From assembly GCA_028023455.1 (NCBI GenBank), contig JAQFVV010000012.1:10512499-10576498 (forward strand): a stretch of 64,000 bases of DNA, read 5' to 3'. The first letter of the stretch is position 1. Every line of letters starts with the position of its first letter. A program made the position numbers and the translations under genes. The notes beneath the pieces were generated by a model. It made no database searches, was not told where the DNA came from, and saw nothing but the letters and a program-made list of their open reading frames with translations. This document shows, piece after piece, positions 12,180 to 25,441 of the stretch. Source of the stretch: Epiperipatus broadwayi (Eukaryota; Onychophora; Udeonychophora; Euonychophora; Peripatidae).

Positions 12180-12300
12180 CATATAAAACTGTGACCACAT
12201 ATATAACTGCATAAATGAATATATCGCTGTGTATATATATACAACTGTGTAAACATATATATACAGCTGTGTAAAGGCATATAACACTGAGTGGATACAT
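12180..12300. repeat. Degenerate minisatellite, about 22-28-bp units
   Basis: A motif like CATATATATACAACTGTGTAA recurs about five times with variable spacing, around AACTGTG, AACTGCAT, CGCTGTGT, AACTGTGTAA, AGCTGTGTAA and CACTGAGTGG. The copies are imperfect. Confidence 0.65.
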
Positions 12301-15300
12301 ATACACTTGTACTAAAGAGTGTTTAAAACCGGCATAGATGTGTCTATGGAGACATAAAGGTGAAACAGATAGAAGGACAGTAATATCTGTTTCAATACAT
12401 TTCAGTTTCTAGCCAGAAGGAAATCATATCATCAATGACAAATTCTTAGGATATATATATATTATTAAAAATGATGCAGATAATATTATAGGATTCTTTT
12501 AGTAATTTTGAATTGTTTATAACATGAACAGACGGATAGATATTGGCTCTATAATTTTAAGACATCTGGACTGATGAAGTGACTTATGTTTGCTGCTTAT
12601 TTATTTATTATTTTCTGTTGGGTTAAATTATATTTTGTATCCAAATGCAGCAGAACCCAACAGTTCTTTCAAGTGGTTACTTAATAACCTTTTTGTTTTT
12701 ATCAAGATTCAGTAATCTTCAGATCTCTTTTTGAGCAGCTTCTTTTTTATCATAAGCAATATTTATCCATCTTACAATTATTAGTTTCTTTCTTCAAGTC
12801 ATCTATCTTTCCATGTAATTATTTTTTGGGTCTTGTTTTTCCATCTGCAATTTAAAATTTCTTACTTTATTTTCTCATCATGCTCCAAGTGTCTGAGTTT
12901 CTTAATGATATTTGATTGATGATAATATATTTATATAAAAAAATTTACAACCTTTTTATTTTGTTTATTAAACTACTAATTATATTGAGAACACATGTTT
13001 AAACAATAATCACCGATTATAATTTAATAATGAAAATATCAATATTTATTTATTTTGTTTTATCTTTTAATAGATTTGCAAAAGCTACTGAATGATTAAT
13101 TTCTAATTTGGTCTGCTCTAACTAGATAAAGAATAAAATTAGGTACTTTAAATCATAATCCAGTGTGAAGAATTGTTAGATCTTATCTTAACAGTGACAT
13201 TTGAATTACACGGAGTAGTAATTTGCTAATCATTTCGATTTATGCTACAAAAGTCTTGCTTGTCAGATTATATATTTATGTGTGTCTAAATAGTTTTAAA
13301 AATGGTTCGTGCATATATATATATTATTATCAATATGTGTGTACCCACAATAATTATGCGTTATTTTTTAATGGGGAAATAAGTTTTTAAAAATATTCCA
13401 AATATTTTTATTTTGTAAGTAAATTTCTCAACAATTTTCAAACTGCATTACTTTTAAATGATGATGTCATAAATATTTTATTGTAATCCATTTTTAAAAT
13501 AAAACAAATTTTTATGTCTGTATTTATTTAGCCAATAGTTTAAGCTCTCAGAACAGCTTGTGTTGGATTATGGGTGAAAGAAGGTAAAATCCATATGGTT
13601 GAGACAGGCGAAACTGCCGATGACAGTTTCCAGGCTCATTTTTCTAGCGCCTCGCTTTAAATAAGATGTAGATCAAGCTTAGTAGAGCAAACTTGTATTA
13701 ATTTTTTCTGAAAGTTTTATAACTGATTACAGAAATTTAAAAAGACTGGTATTCAACTCACTAAAAATAGCCCTCTTAAAATGTTCATAAATTATTTTTT
13801 TTTTTAAAAAAAGGTGTTTACAATATTCAGGGAAGTCCTGTTGAGGCTTTGATATTAGTAATGGGAAACACATTTGTGTATTTATATAAGGTTTAGATTA
13901 AGACATGTGGTCTGCATGCCTAAATCTTCACAATTCTCCTTTACAGGACAAAGTTTGCTTTCCAAATGATTGGTGCTAGATTAAAGTCGAGAACATCTTC
14001 TCGTGGACTCTTTTAATGTCTTGCTTAATGAAACAAACAATAATTTTAACATTATATTCATAACAAAAAAAACAAAAAAACATATGCATATACTATATAA
14101 TATTTTTTTTAATAATGTAAATCATTTTGATGACTTTTTATTATTATTTTTTTAAAAACTTATATTAACTTATTGATTTCAAAATATACACAAACGTTAT
14201 TATAAATATATACTATATATATACAAACACATTAAAATAAAAAATGCACTATATACATACAACACCTATTGGAATAATGATTAAAATATTTTTTATATCT
14301 ATAGCAATAATTTTATTATTTGTGATTAGTTCTATAGTAGATCAATGCAAAATCTTAGCCCAGTATTGTAATAGAAAATATAGTATCATATGAATACTTA
14401 GGCATATAATTAAAAATAAAAAGTTAAAAGTAAACATGAACTCTGTGCAGTAAGAGTGTGTGACACATCACCCAGAAGTAGTGAAAGCCACATCATATTA
14501 TTAATTATATTGTTAAATTAGTGTTAACACATTATTATGCGTCTGATCAACTCAATTTAATTTAGAACCTTTGCTCTTTAGAAAAAATAACTAGATTCCC
14601 AATTACTGATCACTAATAGATGCCTTGATGGAATTATCTATAAACCATCTGCAAATGTTTATGCAGAATTCTAAGTATTAACCCATATTTTATTTTTTAA
14701 ATAGAAAACATTATATATTTTCAAGTTACCAACTTACATTCAATATTGTATACAGTAAAATGTCAGTTGCTTACACATGCGGCAACCAAGGATGATTTGT
14801 AAAATCAAATAGTTTGTATAGATAAAAGTAGACGGAAATATATTTTAAAATAGAAATAAATGATAGATTTAGGAAATTGTTTGTAAATAATAAACAAATT
14901 GATTTTTTAACAAAGGTGTCTCCATCACCAAAGAACTGCTCTAAAAATTAAAATAATAAGCAAAACAAATTTGAAAAAGCCAATTTGACAAAGGACAAAA
15001 TTAAATTAGTGAAATACAAATATAATTTACACCAATGTAAAACATGATGAAGTTTTATTAAGAAGTTTTTTTATTTCATTATATACATATATAAAATTAA
15101 AAATATTAAAAAAATTACAGATAATAATTTTATAAACTTATTACATTATTTCTTTATATATATATATATATATTCTAACTTGCATATAACTTTTATATAT
15201 ACTACTCAAGTTAATCAAAAATGACAAAGTAAAAAAATATATTTATATTTTTTCATTTCATGAAATGATACTTTTTTATTTATTAATTATATACTTATTA

Positions 15301-16371
15301 ATGTTAGGACTTATTATTTGTAACATTTAATTACTATGATCATTAAAAAATATATGCAAGACCTTTTTCCAAAAATGCAAAAAAATTTATTTTGTACAGA
15401 AAAATTATATGTTAAGTTCAAACTATGGTTTCAATAACAAAAATCTATTTATTTCAATTGATGATAAAAAGATGCAATGAAAATTTAAGCTGTGTTTTTC
15501 ATGATTGGAAAAAACTCTACATAGTAAAGAGTTAATTCTAATTACATGTCTGAATATTATCAGTTATCAATAATCCAATGGAAGAGGAATCAAATACAGC
15601 TGAATTTTCAGAGAAGAAAAGATATCTCTACACTTGTTCAATGATAAGTTTTTGTTGACAATGTAGTAGCAAAAATATAAGTTTATATTTTATTTGTTTA
15701 CTGTTTATTTTTATGTAAAATTATTAAATATTTGACTCTTTAACATTTACATAATATTTACATTTAGTTTTTGTTTAAATATATTTGTGTTTTAATAAAA
15801 AGTTAGTTGACTGAAAATTTACATGGACATTAAGAGGGAAAAACTTTTGTCAATATCTTTATTGTTGTCAGTTTTAACTGTGAACATTTAATTTTATTAT
15901 TTCTAATATTAGTGACCTTTTTAGGATATTACATTTTAAATAAAAATATATAAAACAGAAGGATTTTATTACGAATCATTTTTTGTTATTGTTTGTAAAT
16001 ATATTTTTTTAGACTGAAGGCTGAAATAAAATTCTTTATTAATTTCTATTTATTATTATTTTCTTCACAACAAATAAATCAATAAATTTTTTGAGGTAAA
16101 ATTTAAGCAATGATTCAAAAAACTAATGTTCAAATAATAAATATCTTAGCATATAAATGAACTGATATGAAAAAATAGAATTTTAGAATCTCAAAGTATC
16201 TTTTGACAAAGAAAATTACATGTTAAATCTTATTAATAATTGCCATCAGCAGATAATTGTAATATTCTGCCAGTTTTCAAAAAAATCATGAAAAAATATT
16301 ATACAAGGCTAATACATAAAAATTATTTTAAACTTTTCTCTAATTCTTTTTTATTCTTTTCCAAGTTCTTT
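12301..16371. other. AT-rich stretch, nothing recognised apart from small hairpins
   Basis: No coding or RNA gene was seen. GAAACAGAT and ATCTGTTTC near 12363-12393 can pair as a 9-bp stem. A short island of higher G+C at about 13550-13680 (containing GACAGGCGAAACTGCCGATG) matched nothing recognised. TA runs occur near 13315 and 15160. Confidence 0.35.
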
Positions 16372-16620
16372 ATATACAGGGTAAACAAAAAGTAGGTGGA
16401 TAGTAGGTGGAATAGGGTTTGTGTATTGTATGAGTAAATATAATTGTAAATTTAATCTCAAAATAAATGCACAAGTATTAAAAATATGTCATGGTTAGCA
16501 GAATGTTTCTCTATTGTAAATGAATTTACCAATCGATTGAAAGATTATAATGATGAAAAGTCATTGAACAAAAAATTTAACTCATAAATCCTACTAATGA
16601 TAATGATATGATAAAAAAAG
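16372..16620 (+). other. Possible mariner-like end and short coding-like piece
   Basis: TATACAGGGTAAACAAAAAGT at about 16372 resembles the TACAGGGT starts of many Tc1/mariner-type elements. It is followed by two copies of GTAGGTGGATA-like sequence 11 bp apart. Downstream, about 16488-16585, an open frame reads MSWLAECFSIVNEFTNRLK, which weakly recalls the C-terminal region of hAT transposases. No matching inverted end was found, so neither assignment is secure. Confidence 0.2.
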
Positions 16621-19600
16621 ATTAACTCAAAAAGAGATTGATTTCTTTAAATTTTTAATGAATGTGATACCAGCTTTTCTTTTCTTAGCTAATAAAAAAA
16701 AAAACTTCCATTGATCTTGACAATGCTGATCTTTCAAACTGAATTTTTTGATGAAGTTATATTATATATTACAACAAATCTGGAATGCAATCAAAAACAA
16801 GAAAAAAAGACAATAATAATAGCAAGAATATTAATTATGATTTTTTATTTATCATTAATATTTATATGTAAATTCCTGCTATTAATATTTATAGTTAAGA
16901 AAACATATCTATTTAATACAAAATTTCATGATATATATTTACCAAAAACAAATGTTAAAAATAGTATGTGAATAAGTGAATGAGTAACTGAATTATCAAG
17001 CCCTATGAAAATTGGAAAAGCCAACTTCTGTAATGGTATTAATTAGAATATAATCAATTATTATCATGTAAATAATAATCCATCATATTTAGATGTCACT
17101 TTTATAATGTAATTAACAAACTATTATTATCTAAGCTAACTGACTCAATTCAAACTATGGTATTAAAGTGTCAATGTTTGTAACAGTATAAAAATATTAA
17201 AATGATCATCTATCCATAAATAAAAGACTTTTACATACCAAATTTTATAATGGCATAAAGATATATAAAATGAAATAATTAATTTTCTTAAAACCAAGTT
17301 GAAATGTTAAATTCTAATACCATGAAATATCTATAAACTAATTATCAAATAAATATAACTTATAACAGATCAAATAATTTTGAGTGCCAATTTATACCAG
17401 TTTAAAATAAATTAGCTTAATCAACTGATGTTTAATAAAACAGTTTAACTTTTACTAATAATTTATTCACTGTAATCAATAAAATGTAACTTATGAAATG
17501 CTACACTAATATAATAATTTATTAAAATGTATAGATATACATTAAATATTTTTGGCTAGCTAATATTTAATATACAAATAAATTATGTAGAGATTCTTGA
17601 ATCTGATATTAAAATATAGTATAATAAATAGACTATAAATAATCTCAGAATCCAATAATAAAATAAAAAAATATTAATACAATAAATTAAAAATTATATA
17701 TATGTAAATTAATAAGTAAATGAAATGACCTTTGTTATGCTATTCAATGATAAATTATCTGTTTATTTACTGAATATGTGTTATAATTTTTTTATGTATC
17801 TAGAAGATGTAAATGATACACTGATAAACCAGAGAGAAAATATACTAAAAATTATACATAAAATTTTAACTAAGTATGTTTAATCTGTTTCCTCTTTTTT
17901 TACAATCATAAAAGTGAAATTATTAATTTAAATACACAAAATGTGATACAATCAATATATATTAAAATATATACTATCATGAAGATAATTTGTGAATTCT
18001 TATACTTAAGATCTGTTGCTCTTTACACATATAACAAAAACAATCAAACATTGTAAGATTTCAAATAAAAACAAATAAAAATTAATATTAGGGATACATT
18101 TAAATTTTGTCTCTAAGGTAATATAAATTTTCTTTTTGATTAACTTATATATATAAATACTGTAAACAAATATATGCATTCTAAAGTAAAGAAATAAATA
18201 ATGAAAACATACAACCTGTTTAATTTTGTCCAAAAATTTTCAAGTATGTTCCTTAACTAAAACTCCATTAAAATGCAGATTTATTAATACATATCAATAT
18301 AATAACAATATTTGCAGAAACACAATCAAATTGAAGTTCATGAATCTTTAGAGTTCGTATTTATTTTTTATGACACTTTCCATGATATGAAGATATTTAA
18401 TTGGCTTGGTATTTGAAGTCCAAATATATCCCAATTATAGCATTTAAATAATAAAAAATTATCCACTTGACTGAAGCATACATTTTAATTAAAATTTTCG
18501 GTGATAAAATATTGGAATGTTAATATTTTCCATTTTTTGTATTAATATTAGTATTGATTAATCCTTAAATTTCCATATTGTATCATTTAAGTTGCTTTCT
18601 TTATATTGTCACTGCAGCACTGAGATCATTTCATAAAATTAACATATTCCTGTGGCACTGCAAATGCATTATATAAGATCAATGCTAAAGATGTACTCTC
18701 AAAAGAAAGATGCATTTTGTAGAAAATGTTTTTTTTTTGCCTAGCTAACCATTTTTATAGTAAATTTCAACTATTAATATTATATATATATATAACACAT
18801 TGACTTTACTTATTGAGATGCAGATGAAGAGAGAATAACCAGGCTAAAATCAGGGCTTTAAATATATTTTCCTGATGATCACACATTTAAATCAATATCA
18901 TAGAAAATATTTCTATGGTTTCACTCAAATTAAACTCATTGTTATGTTCTTTGTGATTAAGAGTGAAATTCCAATTAATAAAAAAATTCTCAAAATACAT
19001 CAGTGTTTATGAAATAAAAATATTTCTTAATTTTGTAATAAACAAAGGCTTTAAAAAATAATAATAAAATAAACCTAAAAATTAAAATACATTTTAAAAT
19101 CATAATTTCAAACAAAACATAAACATAACTTTATATATATTTTTAATTTAATATAAAACATACTATATTTTGATATACCTATTGAAATAATAATATATAA
19201 AAAATAATAATTTAAAATATGTATAATTTAATACATATTACATAATAATTGACTATTTGAGTCATTTATATTCATATATTATTTGTTAAATGTATGCGCT
19301 AAATAAAAATAATAAATGAGCCTATTAATATGTAATTCAACCTAATAAATCTTTATAATAACAAAATATTAATTTTATTATGATATACCTTTTGATATAC
19401 TGTCAGTTATGAACATTAAAAATTAAAAAAATTGTGAATGTTGATTTATATTACAATATACCATCTATCACTATTTATTAATAATGTAAATTATTAATAT
19501 TTTTTTAAAATAATTGAAAAAATAAAATAAAGAAAGCTAACTTTTTTTTTTTTAGGAATGTGATGAATCCAAGATTAAATCTAGATCAAAATGGTATAAT

Positions 19601-21504
19601 ACATATACTTAAACCCAAATTAAACAGAGTGTAAATAGATCTTATCTAGAATTTATTTAATGGAAGTTTTGATTCAGAATGTTCCACAATGTCTGTGCAT
19701 TTAAGCTGTGATTTCAGTAAGTTTACACCTTACAATAGTCAATTATTACTATTTTATCAAGATAAGAATTCATCATATTTTGCAACCATTATAATTTTTT
19801 TTTTTTAGCAAAAACCTTTTTTATGTAAGAAATAAATGACATAAAGTCACTAAATGATTATATAAGTTTCCAGATTATTTCTCAAAAAATCCATTTCATA
19901 TTAGTTATTTATATTAAATAAAATCAAAATAATGGATGATATAAAGAATACCATCACATTAGAATTTGCAAATACCAAAGAAGTAATCAAGGGTTATATG
20001 CTAATCAATAGAAAAGTGTTTATAAGATAATTGTGATCAATTCAACACGATAATTTACTTTATATACAAAGTATCGATAGAGACTGACTTATGGGATAAT
20101 TTTAAACACACAAATATATAGAATTTATGAAAAAATATATAAAAAATTTGTCTTAACTATTGACTAATAAAATTTTTAAAGACCCTCAATACTATTATTT
20201 ATTTAACAAAAAGTCAATTTCTTAGAAGATATCCAAGCACCAAACAGCAGGCCAGGGCAATTGATTAGTTTGAATTTTTCCCCACTATGTTTTTTACCTT
20301 ATTTAATTGAAAATTAATCCAAAATCTTTAGGTAGTCAGATTAACATCTGAGTTAACAGTGTAATAATATAAGCCTCTATTCCTTTAAATGCATAAATTT
20401 CTCACCAATAGTTTAGATTAAATGATATTTTGTTTTTTCATGATTAGCATATGATCTTCATCTAATCAAAGCTTAGGTTTAATTTCCTCTCCAATTAAAA
20501 ACAACTGTATACTCTAATTAAGTGGCTGTCAGTGGAGAAATAATTGAATTAGCTATCAATCAAATATCTGAAAAAAGTCTAAGCTTTTTTGGGAAAACTT
20601 CAGATAGAAAAAAAAAAACTATCTCCCATCTTCACTTTAAATTTATCTTAGCCTTAGGGCAAATTAAGTTAATATACTAATCTCTATTGCTTTTCATTTT
20701 GAAAACACATAAATTGACTTCAAGTAGTTTTTGTCAAGTACAAACAAATCATTCAATTATTATTAGTTTTCCAATGGTATCTACCTAACTCTTGATAAGA
20801 ATTTTCATAACATCTAGTACTCAAGGTTTAATATAAAATGAAGAAGTATTAGTCAATAAAATCAAGAATAAATCTTTAACATAAATTGATTTTTTTTTTT
20901 GCCTGTTTGCATTTAGTACTATAACTGAAAGATGCATTCAACATCACAAGAACAAAATTATGCCATATTTGTATATCTATAATAAAAAATTCAAAAAAAA
21001 AAAAATCTTGGTTCATTACATGAGATATTATTAAAGAATTGAAATATTAATAACATAAAAAGAACTCATTAAAACTTATAAGTAATTTTAAATATACCGG
21101 GTATTGAGGTAGTAGAAAAAAATTGAAGATTATCAACTTACCACTAATAATGATAAAATGCCATTGCAAGTAATCAGCTAGCTTCTCATATTTCATTTAT
21201 TTTTCAGACATTTGAGAATTTCCCAAAGTCTAAAAATAATTATAATAATTTTTGAAATTATTAATGTCTAAACCAATCTAAGACATACAGCAAACATAAA
21301 ATATTTATGCATTAATGAATAAATAAATCATAGTAATATTTAAGATTTAAACATCAAACGATAAACAAATTTGCAAAGGTGTTTTGAATTATGGTTTGTA
21401 AGCTGTTGATAATGATTGTATGGCAATAATTGAAAATATTTTTGCAAGTTTTTTAATAGTCCATGTTTAATACGTAATGTTATTATGAATTATTTGGTAT
21501 TGCT
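16621..21504. other. 4.9-kb AT-rich stretch, no supported features
   Basis: Only short open stretches of low complexity occur (for example 16711-16971 plus and 18006-18233 minus), with translations dominated by Ile, Lys, Phe and Asn and no known motif. Simple TA and poly(A)/poly(T) tracts are frequent. No inverted or tandem repeat of note was found. Confidence 0.4.
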
Positions 21505-21529
21505 GTTTACATTGATTTAATCATCATTA
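21505..21529 (-). repeat. Short GAT-rich 3' tail of the LINE
   Basis: Directly after the RT stop codon the minus strand reads TAATGATGATTAAATC. RTE-type LINEs often end in short tandem repeats instead of a long poly(A) tail, and this fits that pattern. The decayed copy at 2920-4525 ends in a comparable GATAGTGATGAC. Confidence 0.5.
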
Positions 21530-23518
21530 TCAACCATTATCAATCCACTGCAGTATGAAAGTCTCTCCAAGTTTAATCCATCTTCTCCGATCTTTAGCTT
21601 CTCTTCTCCACGTCACCTCTGCACACTTTCTTATTTCATCCATCCATCTCACATGTGGTCTCTTTTTGGGTCTTTTACAATCTCTTGGAATCCAGTTTAA
21701 AATTTCAATTGTCCATCTATTATCATCTCTTCTAACAATATGTCCAGCCCAACTCCACTTCAATCTTTTAATTTTTTCAATGAGGTCAGTAACACCTGTT
21801 TGTTCTCTTACCCATACATTGTGTTTACGATCGCTTCTTGTTACTCCCAACATACATCTCTCCATACTTCTTTGAGTGGTCTGAAGTCTCTGAATTGCTC
21901 TTCTATTAAGTGTCAGTGTCTCAGATCCATAAGTAAGAACTGGTAAAACACATTTGTTAAAAACCTTCCTTTTCAAACACATAGGCATATTTCCTTTTAG
22001 TATCAAGTTATTTCTACCAAAAGCACTCCAACCTAGTTTAATTCTATGATTAATTTCCTCCATTATGTTTCCATCTGTATTAATAATCTGACCAAGGTAT
22101 TTGTAACTGTTAACTTCTTCTAATTCATCATAATCAATCTTTATTTTCATATTTTGAGCAAATCGATTAAACATTACTTTAGTCTTTTTAACATTTATCT
22201 TTAGTCCTACTTTCCTACTTTCATCTGATAATTCCTGCAACATTTCCTGCAGATCTGAAGCATTATTTGCAAAAACAACATCATCTGCGAAATCTAAATG
22301 ACTTAAATAATCACCATTTACTTTCACTCCTTTAGTTTCCCATTTTAATCCACAAAATACTTCATGCAGCACTGCTGTAAAAAGTTTTGGAGATATGGAG
22401 TCACCTTGTCTTACACCTTTCTCAATGTTGACTTTCCCAGTGTTATTATGTAATCTAATTGTTGCTGTTGCGTTTTTATAAATATTCTTTAAAATATGAC
22501 AATATCCTGGATCTATACCTTGATGATCTAATGCTTTAATCACTGAAGAAATGTTTATAGAATCAAATGCCTTTTCATAATCTACAAATCCGAAGCATAA
22601 TGGCAACTCATATTCATTTGTCCTTTCTATAACTTCTCTCAATACCTGGATATGATCTACTGTACTAAAACCACTTTTAAATCCGGCTTGTTCTCTTGGT
22701 TGGTGGAAATCCAATGTTCTCTCTAGACGAGTAGTAATTATCTTGGTAAAAATTTTATATAAAACTGATAAAAGGCTGATAGGTCTGTAATTTCTAATAT
22801 CTTCTTTATCACCTTTTTTAAATATTAATATTATTACTGCATTCTTCCAATCATCCGGTACATCTTTATCATTTAGACATTTGGTATATAACTTTGCTAA
22901 AAAAATTTCTATTTCTTCACCTGCTTCTTTTAATATATCAATTATAATTCCATCATTACCTGGAGCCTTTCCTTTCTTCATACATTTAATTGCATGTCTC
23001 ACTTCTTCATTTAAAATTCTGGGCAATTTGGAAGATGTAATAGATATAGGAGGTACTTGTTCTTTATTACTGTATAATTCTTGATAAAAATCTTCTACCA
23101 ATATCATGATGTCATCTCTCCTTTTAGTAATAATTCCATCTTTTTTTCTTATTGCAGATATAAATTTCCTACCAATACCAAAATGTTGTTTTACATTCTT
23201 AAGACTTTTATTTTCTTCTACAGCTTTCCTTGCTAGTTCACAGTTATACTTTCTTATATCATTTTCAACTCTTTTCCGCACCATTTTACAAAATTCGAGA
23301 TATTCAATTCTTTTTAATGCATCATTTTTGTATATCTTCATATTCTTTCTTTTCTTCATAAATCCTCTAGTCTCAGTAGAAATTTTATTGGTATATGGAG
23401 GTATATATTTATATAAAACACAATATAAAGATATATATTGATTTAATTTTTTGCATGTGTGTATATACATATTCTTATACACATATGTAACATTTTTCAT
23501 GTTATAACAACAGTGCAT
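21530..23518 (-). CDS. Non-LTR retrotransposon reverse transcriptase, RTE-like, open frame
   Basis: A 662-codon open frame encodes a non-LTR reverse transcriptase, which copies LINE RNA into DNA at a nicked target. Visible motifs are KAPGNDGI (184-191), NYRPISLL (243-250), FVDYEKAFD (311-319, first catalytic Asp at 313), GVRQGDSISP (368-377) and FADD (410-413, the catalytic Asp pair). These are followed by the thumb and a C-terminal part with YLGQIIN (474-480), YGSETLTL (530-537) and RWMDEIRKCA (624-633). All catalytic residues are present. Residues from about 41 (TNKISTETRG) onward look like the element; the first 40 are Cys/Tyr-rich flanking sequence read through by chance, so the true 5' limit is near 23400. 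The apurinic endonuclease domain that should lie upstream is missing, so the copy is 5'-truncated and cannot move alone. The absence of stops marks it as the youngest LINE in the window. The RTE clade is my best reading; related LINE clades are possible. Confidence 0.93.
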   Translation of the reverse strand: MHCCYNMKNVTYVYKNMYIHTCKKLNQYISLYCVLYKYIPPYTNKISTETRGFMKKRKNMKIYKNDALKRIEYLEFCKMVRKRVENDIRKYNCELARKAVEENKSLKNVKQHFGIGRKFISAIRKKDGIITKRRDDIMILVEDFYQELYSNKEQVPPISITSSKLPRILNEEVRHAIKCMKKGKAPGNDGIIIDILKEAGEEIEIFLAKLYTKCLNDKDVPDDWKNAVIILIFKKGDKEDIRNYRPISLLSVLYKIFTKIITTRLERTLDFHQPREQAGFKSGFSTVDHIQVLREVIERTNEYELPLCFGFVDYEKAFDSINISSVIKALDHQGIDPGYCHILKNIYKNATATIRLHNNTGKVNIEKGVRQGDSISPKLFTAVLHEVFCGLKWETKGVKVNGDYLSHLDFADDVVFANNASDLQEMLQELSDESRKVGLKINVKKTKVMFNRFAQNMKIKIDYDELEEVNSYKYLGQIINTDGNIMEEINHRIKLGWSAFGRNNLILKGNMPMCLKRKVFNKCVLPVLTYGSETLTLNRRAIQRLQTTQRSMERCMLGVTRSDRKHNVWVREQTGVTDLIEKIKRLKWSWAGHIVRRDDNRWTIEILNWIPRDCKRPKKRPHVRWMDEIRKCAEVTWRREAKDRRRWIKLGETFILQWIDNG

Positions 23519-24907
23519 CTGTTTCCAATAATAATGACTTGGTTGGATAAAATTTGAAATAGTTGTAATCAGACTTATGACTATTTAATCCTGGATTAAT
23601 TCGGCAAAGATCCAATATTTGTCAGTAAATGAATATCTAGCAGAGGATAATACAAAAATTCAAAACTGTTCAAACCCTAATTAGCAAGAAGGATCGGCAA
23701 TGCATTCTTCTTTTCTATTCTTCTATGAATTCCTGTTGGAGAGATTTTAGACTGTTTTCATCCAAATATTGAGTCTAAATGTGTGTGTTCGTGTTCTATG
23801 AATAAAAAAGTGTACATGAGACCATGAAATGTTGTAAAATTCAGAATAAGTTAAATATTATTTTACTATCTATTGATTTTATTTATTCTTGATTCTTCTC
23901 TTATTTGCTTTTATTCTTTGAAAATAGTTATGTTCCATATTAAGTATTTGTTTTAATAATAAAAAAATGAAGATAATTTAAAAGAATGCATTTCATCTTC
24001 TTTTCTATAATTTTCTTTCTAATTGCCTTTATTTAAAAAAAAGAAGAAAAAAAAGTCTCTATCAAGTTAATATTTATTGTCTGGAAAATGACATTGAATA
24101 ATTTGTAATTTAAATTCAGTGGAATTTATGTGTGAAGTTAATAATAGAAGAGAGCATAATTCTTAGTGATTGTAATATATGCGTAGTTTACGACTTTTGT
24201 TTAGGCAGAGATTGTTCTCAGCACTCCTATATTTATTGTTAACATAATTACTAACTTATTGTGAGATTTTTTTTTTAATTTTTGAAAAATTTTACGCAGT
24301 TCTTTTTAAGAAAAAAAAATGTAATGCATAAAATAATTACCTCTATTTTCATCAAACTATTTGTTCAAATAAAAATATAATATTGATTTGTTTTGTAGTA
24401 TGATATTTTATAAAGATTTCGTTTCATAATAAATAATTAAATGCACATATATATATATACCCAGAATAGTATTTATAAAGATATTACAAATTATGCCATA
24501 TAAAGATATCAAAAAATTCATCTCCGATTCAAAAAATTAATGAGTTGTATGTATGTAGACGGTGAAGACTTCTATCTGAATTCTATTATCAACCATAAAG
24601 AATTGAGTTTAAATTAATGGACATTAGATAACAAAGACAGATTCTCAAAACGTTGAACACTTTAATTAGGCAAAAAAGAGCAATAATTATAGTAAAATAG
24701 CTTATTTTTAAATAGTCAGAAGTTTCTAGGCCAGAAATCCTGTTAGTCAACTTAAACATTTTCATTTTTTGAAAACTTATATACTAAATAAACCGATCTA
24801 CTTCCAGTCTCTATTACATCTTTTCCATCTATAATCATCAAGTGATGTAACTCAATGGGAATAATGAAAGTTGTTTCATTAAATCCAACAACTAATCCAT
24901 ATATCAG
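23519..24907. other. AT-rich stretch, no supported features
   Basis: No endonuclease reading frame continues upstream of the reverse transcriptase. No coding or repeat signal was supported. A TA run lies near 24450. Confidence 0.4.
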
Positions 24908-25134
24908 AACAGGCAAAACTCTCTATACATATTGCCACTCAATGCAAACCAGAGTAATCAATGGATTCCAGAAGGCTTTGTGCATAAAATCCCCATCTAG
25001 TGCCTACTCATCCAATATCCCCAGACTAATTTCTGGCTTGTGGCCTTTGCCAGTGAGGAGCCTTGGATCTGAGAGCACTGTACCTAGATCTGGCTTGCCT
25101 TGAGTGGCAATACATATAGAGAGATTTTCCTGTT
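24908..25134. mobile_element. Short element with about 45-bp terminal inverted repeats (MITE-like)
   Basis: The left end (24908 to about 24953) begins AACAGGCAAAACTCTCTATA and contains ATTGCCACTCAATGCAAACC. The right end (about 25089-25134) is its reverse complement with a few mismatches (GGCTTGCCTTGAGTGGCAAT, then GAGAGATTTTCCTGTT). The 135-bp centre is richer in G+C than its surroundings and codes for nothing recognised. The size, long inverted ends and lack of coding fit a non-autonomous DNA transposon. No target duplication was seen, so the superfamily is unknown. Confidence 0.7.
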
Positions 25135-25441
25135 TTAATAATAGTTATAAGCAAGCATAAGAAATGGTGATCATGTGATGTTTATTGGCTTAATCCATAT
25201 ATCCCGCCTTTTTCTCATAAAGACCTAAATAAAAATTAGATCTCCATCTCTTTCACTTTTTTACCTTAATGTTTTTCCACATTATTACATTCCAAAAATG
25301 AATGTTCAATTTTTTTCCCATTTCCATTTAACTCACAATTAACATCAATATTTTTATGCCATTTTTCATTCTTTCAGGATAAAAAATCTGTTCTAGCACC
25401 AAATAGTAATAATTTTTCTACAGTATTATCATGCATATTTT
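25135..25441. other. AT-rich spacer
   Basis: Nothing recognised between the two inverted-repeat elements. Confidence 0.35.

Noticed and set aside
21555-23441. Several plus-strand open frames opposite the reverse transcriptase
   Set aside because: They are antisense shadows of the minus-strand RT and show no protein features of their own.
24855-25103. 82-codon open frame on the plus strand
   Set aside because: It runs across one inverted repeat of the MITE-like element and part of its core, so it is incidental.
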